Below are positions 57,835 to 64,000 of a stretch of DNA of 64,000 bases, in pieces (the stretch's first letter is position 1; the number at the start of each line of letters is the position of its first letter). Source of the DNA: Tricholomella constricta. Taxonomy: Eukaryota > Basidiomycota > Agaricomycetes > Agaricales > Lyophyllaceae. The translations under genes and the position numbers were made by a program. Location of the stretch: NCBI GenBank assembly GCA_013368375.1, contig JAACJP010000029.1, positions 62,001 to 126,000 on the forward strand, in the 5' to 3' direction. The notes below the pieces were generated by a model, which was not told the DNA's origin, searched no databases, and saw only the letters and a list, made by a program, of their open reading frames with translations.

Positions 57835-58070
57835 CTGCAGATGAAGTACCTAAGTCTGTAACAACATGACAGCAAGGTCGACGTGTTGGAGCTATTCCGT
57901 TTGGAGTGCAGTCAGACGTACATCTGCTATATCAGAGCTCAAAACCAGAGGAGGCCACGATACAAACCATCTTCAACCTTGCGGCAGCGCAAAGGACTCT
58001 TCAAGATGAGAAAGCAAAACGCGCTGCGATTGCGGCTTGAAACATCGAAGGCTGTCTCTTCGACTGACCA
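57835..58070 (+). repeat. Direct repeat, right copy, flanking the 56-57 kb gene
   Basis: Second copy of the block at 55.40-55.64 kb. It ends close to the 3' flank of the F-box gene at 58.25 kb. Confidence 0.7.
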
Positions 58071-58251
58071 AGGCCCTACTTGGCCTCTTCGATCCAGCGA
58101 GGAAAAGGCACACACAGACGAAGCACGTAGATGAGACATCCCTACCCCCACTTCTATTCCTGTAGCATGCATCAATTCGTCAAGCTTCACAAACGTAACA
58201 TCGAAACAACATACATCAGGTTGAACACTATCTCGCAGCGCCAGTGCCCGT

Positions 58252-60252
58252 TTACGTCCCGATGTGCATAACCTCGATCTCGGTGATCTTCTGATGCATT
58301 TCGCGATCGGTCTACGACCAAGCGCCACGTCAGCATGCATATACATCATCTTGATTCGGATACAAAAAAAAAATGAAAAAAGAAAGGATAAGGAAGCTCA
58401 CGCGGAGTCCCACAAGCCTCTCCTCATCCATCAACATCCCTTCAAATCCAAGCCCAAACACAGACCCATCCCTGCTGCCACGCCACCTCCTCGTAAACGA
58501 CACATACGGCAACGCGCTCTCGACAGGTTCTTCAAACGCAGGGTGCACGAACGTGCTCGGGCGCGTCACAACTTCCACCTCCACCTCACTCTCCCCGTTC
58601 TCCTCCACTCCCCGTGCGCATGCCGAAAACCGCCGCACGACCATCGGGTTGAAGTCTAACACCCGCAGGCCCTCCCTGTCTCCTTCTTCACCGCCATCAA
58701 CCCCATTATCCTCCTCCCGCCTCGGCTTCGCGCGGAGCACGCACCGCGTCCCGGCGCTCGTTGTAATCCACCGCGTCGGCGTCCCCCCAGTGGTCATTCA
58801 ACGCGTCATAGGCGGGCCCCAGTCCAGCCAGGGTACGTGGTATGTTGGTCTTGAGGGTGCGGGGAGAGACGCTGGGTCAATGGAGATGTTCGTGTTCGCA
58901 TTCGCGTTCGAGTCGCCGCCTTGGTCCTGGTTTTGGGACACCGCATTGTCGAGAATTTCCTCTCCCTCATCCAGCACCCCCAAGCCCGCCTGCTCCCGCG
59001 CCCTCCACACAAGCCTCAACACGTCCCCCCGGCGCACAAACATCATCAGCCTCTGCATGTCCGCGTCCTGACCAAACCCCAGCGCCGTCAGCTGCACGCG
59101 CGCCACGAGGATGATCAGCGCCTCACCCGGCGCCGTCGCGAAGGCCGGGGCGGAGGCGGGGGCGGAGTGCATAGTGGGGTTGGGCTCCCCGCGGCTGGCG
59201 AGTCTGACGAAGCATCCGGGGGCGAGCCGGGGGAGCGCGAGCGTGACGAGGGGGTGCGTTGGTGCGTCTGTGTCCACCGCGGGAATGGCCCAGACGTCGA
59301 GGGCGGCGGTGCGGGCGTTTGGGAGGAGGAGGAGCGTCGGAGAAAGGAACACGACGCTGGCATAGGTGTTAATCTGTGCCTGTACTTCCTATAGGTTTAG
59401 ATGGCGGGGTTAGCTGGTTGGTTGCACGTTCGGGTCACGAGGGGGGCACACCATTTTGAGAGTGCCGGTCTGCCATTCGAAGACGTGGAACTGGTCACAA
59501 AGCTGAAAAGGGTTGATGGAGTGGCTGGTGACGAGGACCAGGTGGATGCCGACGATGTCAATGCTGATGGGGGGGCGACGCAAGCTGGACTCGCCCACGA
59601 AGAGCACAGGGCTGCGCGCCAGGGGATGCGGCTTGCCCGTCGAGAACTGGAGAAGCAGCACCTCGAAGATATGGCATCTGCGCTGGGTGAGGTGCCGTTT
59701 ACTGCGGTGAGGAAGACAGGACACATCAGTACATGAAGAGAGAAGGTGGATGACAGGCGGGTGTGCGCACGTGGTGACGACCGCAATAAGGTCGTGCTCG
59801 TAGATATTTAGGCCCACATCGACAAAGGTGCAGTCCACGTCGATGTGCGACCAGTCTGTGGGGTCGCTCGGCTTGGACGGCAGCTTGCAGTAGTGCAGCC
59901 TGCGGCGGCTCTCATCACCGAGCAAATAGACACCGTCAACCAAGCCGTATATGCCTATCGGGTCCAGGTGGTGCAGGACTGGGATTGTCCTTTGGAAGTT
60001 AAAACTGAGGCGGGCCCAGCCCTGCTCGCGGCTGTTGAGCAGGGCCAGACGCTCGGTGACAACGCTACCATGGGTGCTACGCGGGTTGTCCTCGACCTGA
60101 GCAGCTTGGGTGGCGAAGCGGTATTGGAGGATCGGGAAAGTCTTGAAGTAAGCTTGCAGAGTCGAGCCTGCCTGAATAATGGATGCAAGCTCTGCGAGAT
60201 CGAGAAAACATAGGATTCGGATAACAATCTCAGGCGGCAGTTGAAGCAGCAT
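58252..60252 (-). CDS. F-box protein
   Basis: Starts at MLLQLPPEIV (60252). The frame is open 25 codons further, but the F-box (LPPEIVIRILCFLDLAELA) normally begins a few residues after the Met. The F-box is followed by QYRFATQAAQVEDNP and a beta-rich body (SRRRLHYCKLPSKPSDPTDW, VFEWQTGTLKM, FLSPTLLLLPNARTAALDVW). Introns gtgcgc..accgcag, gtgcaac..cctatag and gtgagc..cgtag restore frame cleanly. The last exon reads TDREMHQKITEIEVMHIGT and TAA, after EGMLMDEERLVGLR. The total of about 600 residues and the MDEER..GL ending fit a large agaricomycete F-box family. The Ala/Pro-rich middle (58.8-59.3 kb) is GC-rich. This is the one apparently complete member among four related fragments in the window. 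Confidence 0.8.
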
Positions 60253-60379
60253 CTTCGAGACGATCGACAATCGACCGTGACATTCCGATTTTGAACCAAT
60301 CGTGGAAATGCGATAAGATAAGATCATAGAGCGCCTTCATCAAAGAGTATAAAAATACGAACAGAGCACGCGAAATAAC

Positions 60380-60480
60380 ATACATCAGGTTGGATACCAT
60401 CAAGCAGCGCCGGTGCCCGTTCATGTCCCAGTGTGCATGATGTCATTATCGGTAACCCTCTGCGTTTCTGGGTCAGTCTG
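60380..60480 (-). pseudogene. Last-exon relic of an F-box gene
   Basis: Minus-strand TDNDIMHTGT followed by TGA (60421-60423) corresponds to TEIEVMHIGT in the gene next door, and the 3' flank (ACATACATCAGGTTGGATACC) is shared with 58.21 kb. Nothing else of the gene is present here. It lies between the complete F-box gene and 7TM copy E. Confidence 0.6.
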
Positions 60481-60588
60481 CAGCCACGAATTGTGGACGC
60501 ACATTACTGTGCCCTGAACACGATTCTGAGACCACCTTTACACTATGGGAAATTCAAAAGTGCTCCTCTTCATGTACAATCATTTGCT

Positions 60589-62092
60589 CTAATCTGTAAT
60601 CTGACCAATGCCTGTACTCGTTGCCGAAACCTTCCCAACAGGGCCTCTATCTGCATTGGCCTCCTTCAAAACACATGCAGCAGCGAACGATACGTGTGTT
60701 TTGCCGTCAAGGGGGTTCCCAGCAACTGATAGATGCTCGGGGGATGCAGGGCGCGCAGACGAAAATTCGATAGCCTGCACAGATCGAAATCCGACTGGAG
60801 TACTGAATCCAAATGTTTCCACGGTGGAGCATTGCAGGCTGACAAGCACAATGACAATGGAAGGATACATTGCCTGTGGGTAACATTTAGCTAATCTAGA
60901 ACGAGATGCGAGGCAGAAATATCGAGCACGTACAGTCGCAACCATCAGAATTTCCAGAAGAATCCTTTGGCCATCTCGATAGACGGAATCGGAGGTGTAG
61001 GAACAAAACCTAGCACTACTGCTGTTATCTGGACCACTTTTGTCAGACATGGGTGGAGGTGGCCAGACATGATGATTGTACCTGAAAAGCGCAATAGGCC
61101 AACCCTGATTCAACAAGCACAATCAGGATTTTCTGAACGGACGAGGTGGAGTCCTGCTTGATTCCCATCTGTCTAACAAATCGGAGATGGCCCCTGCTCA
61201 CTTAAGCCAAGGCATAGAGATCGTAGGGAAGGCTGTTCACGCACCACAATTTATAAATGATTAAACCTGTGGCTGCGACATTTGTACCCAGTGAAAGCGC
61301 GAGAGATGCCGTGAACACGATATCGGAAACTGGCACTAGCAAGGGATTTTGAGAACCCTTGAACAAGAGTACGAGATTTGCAACGGTCGCTCCTGTAAAG
61401 GTCAGATAGTCGATGAGAAAGTTGAATTCGACTTTTAGAACCTTTCGAGGACTCGACACACCAATGGTACCAACCAGCAGAGCACATGGAACGAGCATAA
61501 TCCATTGCTTGTCCGGATACAGAACCCAGGCTCTCCATATCACAACACCATCACTCAGAATTGGCTGAAAAAGTGCCAACATCAGATTCAACGGTGCATT
61601 CTCGACATCAGGAAATATACGCACTATCAACATCGAGGTCACGGCTATAATGTCGGAGTACAAGAAAAGTCTTTCGTTCACCCTCGCGAACATCAACTTG
61701 TCGAGTATCCCAGCAGATTCAACTAGAGCTCCTTTGGCACTAATCACATAGGCTATGAAATAAGAGATGGTCATCACAGAGGAAACGAGGAAGGCTATCA
61801 GAGTCGTCCCCAACATTGCCTGGGTGGCTCGCGATGCAAGACCGCGTTGTCTGCAAAATGGATAAAATAAATGGTTCATGCGTCGAAATGCAGGCGCCTA
61901 CAGTAACGCAAAGGCAGAGAAGGAAAAAAGTATAATAAACGCTCCTATACAGCTCCACATGAGAACATTTGTGAGTGATTGAGAAAAGAAATTTGGCGTA
62001 CCGAAATTTAGAACCATCACAGTGAGAATAGCAAAGTCTCGCAGCATCACGACACCGACGCGCTGGAGAAGGGCACGTTCATCGGGCGACAT
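60589..62092 (-). CDS. Seven-transmembrane protein, copy E
   Basis: Starts MSPDERALLQRVGVVMLRDF. It has RQRGLASRATQAMLGTTLIAFL, LSDGVVIWRAWVLYPDKQWIM, SLGTNVAATGLIIYKLW, SPVQKILIVLVESGLAY and YPSIVIVLVSLQCSTVETF. The long copy-A type tail is kept (GKTHVSFAAACVLKEANADR) and ends VSATSTGIGQITD. In this copy the middle introns lack stops, so 225 codons (61202-61879) stay open unspliced, but the splice signals of the family are present. It is nearest in sequence to copy C, which has the same orientation and the same F-box neighbour upstream. Confidence 0.72.
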
Positions 62093-62409
62093 GATACAAA
62101 GAAACAAGGCCATTCCGCATAATTGACTCGGTGTATAAAAGCAGAACTTGAAGCTGTGTGAGTTGCAAGGAGCTTACGACGTGCGACGATAAGATCGGAG
62201 CGAATTGTTGGTAACCACTGTGTTCACCAATAAAAGTGATTCTAAGAATGAAACCCACGCCATAAATCAGTAAAAACATCACTCTCGCATAGTTTTAGAA
62301 CCAAATCTTCAGGCGTCCTTGACGATAGATCGGTGCTTGATCCACGTTCTTCAGCGCCATGCTCCAATACGCTGACCATCGATAAAATCTGAGCCGATAC
62401 GAAACTTGG

Positions 62410-64000
62410 TGGCGCTCTGGATCCCGCATACGAGGAAAAGGCACATGTCGGCGAACGCACAATAATAGTACACGTTACGGAGGCGAGACGTCCCCACCCC
62501 CACTCCTGTACCCTGTACCACACATCAACTCGTCAGGCTCCAATCACCGACACAACATACATCAGGTCGAATACTATCAAGAGACGCCGGTGCCCGTCTA
62601 TGTCTAGTGTGCATGACCACGCGCCACGTCAGGATGTATATACATCGTGATGATAGCAAAAAGAAGAAAAAGAGAAGCTTACCCGCAGATGATCGTGATC
62701 AACACCCCTTCAAACCCAAGCCAAAACCCAGGCCCTTGTGTGTGAACGACACGTCGCCAACGCGGGGTCGACGGGGTCCTTGAGCGTTGGGTGACAAGCG
62801 TGCTCTGGCGCGTCATCATGTCCTCCCTGTTCTCTTCCACTCCATGCTCCCCGCTCCCGCCCCCGCAGTCAAAAACCGCCGCGAGACCATCAGGTTGAAG
62901 TCAAAACCTTGTAGGCCCTCCCCTTTTCCTTCTCCTTCTCCTTCTCCCTCTCCTCCTCCCTCCTCCCTCCTCCTACCCCTCCGCCCTCGTCTTCGTCGCC
63001 ACCGCAATCATCCTCCAGCCTCGGCTTCGCGCGGAGCTTGCACCGCATCCCAGCGCTCGTCGTGAACCACCGCGTCGGCGCCCCGCTGCGGTCATCCTGC
63101 GCCTCGTGGGTGAAGGGTCCTATCAGGCCAGGGCACGCAGTGGGTCGATCTGAACTTTGAGGAGTGTCTACATCTACCGCAGGCAAATCTACCACCAACG
63201 CCCGCCGCGCGTCATCCACCACACTAAGCCCCCTGTTCCAGCGCCCGCCGTAGCGAAGAGGGGGGGGCGTGCACGTGCAAGCAGGGGAGGCAGAGGGCGC
63301 AGTGAGATTGGGCTCCCCGCAGCCGGCGAGCGCGATGAGGGGGTGCGTTAGCGCGCCTGCGTCGGCGGACGGACGCAGGGTCAGCTGACTAAGCCAACAA
63401 AGATGATGAATGGGACCAAGAGGTCGCGGATGCGCTGGTCCCGCAAGGACATTGGGAGGGACGTGAGAAGGAGTTTCGGTAGATGGGAAATCCAGTACGC
63501 TAATCGCGGGGAAGTCTGACAAGACATTAGCCAGGCCTACTGGATAAGAAGGGATAAAGAAGGCTCACATCCCATTCGATAGACATTGAAGTAGAGTCCA
63601 GCGATTCAAGGCCACAGGTATGGTTGGTTCCAAAGGCAAGAGCCCACGACGAGTGTCAAGGCCAACGATAGCAAATCTGAGATCAGCCCAGCTTTAAACC
63701 TTGGAAAGAGTAATAAAGGGACAGTTTGAGATGAAACATGAACTGACGTTGCTAATATATCGGAGGCCGGTGCGTCGACAACATTCGCACATCACAGGGG
63801 TCGACGAACGCATCAGATGGTAAGTACGTAGGTGCTACACACTCAATCGGGGGTTGTCCATATTCCACAGATTCAGAACACTAAAGCTGGGGTGGGGCGC
63901 ACGGGACGTCCACTGATCCGTTCGCATGCGACGCCAGCTCCAGCCGGTCCAAGCTTGTATCTCCCATGCCGTCCCAAGTCAAACGCGGCGAAAATGATTC
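62410..64000 (-). pseudogene. Decayed second F-box gene copy, running off the window
   Basis: Similar to the gene at 58.25-60.25 kb along its 3' half. TRWFTTSAGMRCKLRAKPR matches TRWITTSAGTRCVLRAKPR, and the downstream GC-rich and CT-rich blocks match too. Frames are broken by indels: the stretch before it reads ADAGALTHPLIALAGCGEPN against TDAPTHPLVTLALPRLA. The last exon at 62.6 kb has lost its stop position and order. A piece at 63.6 kb (LRFAIVGLDTRRGLLPLE) fits an upstream exon. The F-box itself would lie beyond the window. A CT microsatellite-like run sits at 62.92-62.98 kb. Confidence 0.65.

Noticed and set aside
58373..59071. 232-codon plus-strand frame
   Set aside because: Lies antisense to the C-terminal exons of the F-box gene, whose splice sites and family end are clear.
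1..64000. tRNA, rRNA or CRISPR array
   Set aside because: No T-loop-like cloverleaf context, rRNA core or regular repeat-spacer series was seen on either strand.

Overview
The window reads as nuclear DNA of a mushroom-forming basidiomycete (Agaricomycetes). Genes are broken by many introns of about 45-70 bp with GT..AG ends. The recognisable families are typical of that class: a KDZ transposase with a CxC2-type cysteine cluster, a fungal TET/JBP-type dioxygenase, a Plavaka transposase, DUF6532 and DUF6593 proteins, F-box proteins and an expanded seven-transmembrane (7TM) family. No bacterial operons, rRNA genes, tRNA genes or CRISPR arrays were seen. The region is accessory in character: duplicated, rearranged and transposon-rich.

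Layout. 1-4.9 kb is gene-poor and holds duplicated relics. 7TM copy A lies at 5.0-6.5 kb (+), followed by 2.5 kb without a recognised gene. About 9.07-21.34 kb is a roughly 12.3 kb mobile element of the KDZ class. It is bounded by inverted arrays of four TTTGCAAA palindromes with mirrored spacing (34/34/22 bp on the left, 36/36/24 bp on the right). It carries the transposase (-), an apparently intact TET/JBP 2-oxoglutarate/Fe(II) dioxygenase (-), a small protein with a basic region (+), a protein with an RNase H1 N-terminal-type domain (-) and an agaricomycete-type protein of unknown function (+). Two internal arrays of TCGCGAAC share the same 20-then-12 bp spacing.

22.5-28.5 kb holds 7TM copy B and a segment duplicated at 42.4-50.4 kb (copy D). 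The pair shows a 401-bp MITE present in B and absent in D, a roughly 2.9-kb insertion in D, and a 33-bp perfect palindrome in B at the breakpoint. 29.7-35.5 kb is a divergent pair: a Plavaka (CACTA-like) transposase (-) and a DUF6532 protein (+). 37.4-41.1 kb has 7TM copy C (-), an F-box gene fragment and a fragment of a Kap123/importin-4 gene with its introns. After copy D come 51.4-52.8 kb, a divergent G-protein alpha subunit with Ser in place of the catalytic Gln of switch II, and a DUF6593 gene (-). 56.0-57.4 kb is an F-box-like gene inside ~240-bp direct repeats. 58.25-60.25 kb is an F-box gene (-). 60.6-62.1 kb is 7TM copy E (-), and a decayed second F-box copy runs off the right end.

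How it fits together. Three processes appear to have built the region: DNA transposons with gene cargo (KDZ, Plavaka, the MITE), repeated duplication of a module pairing a 7TM gene with F-box sequence, and capture of host gene pieces. The most interesting unit is the KDZ element, because it moves a predicted DNA-base oxidase together with several uncharacterised proteins and CpG-containing repeat arrays. All statements on family and function come from reading motifs by eye; no database search was run.
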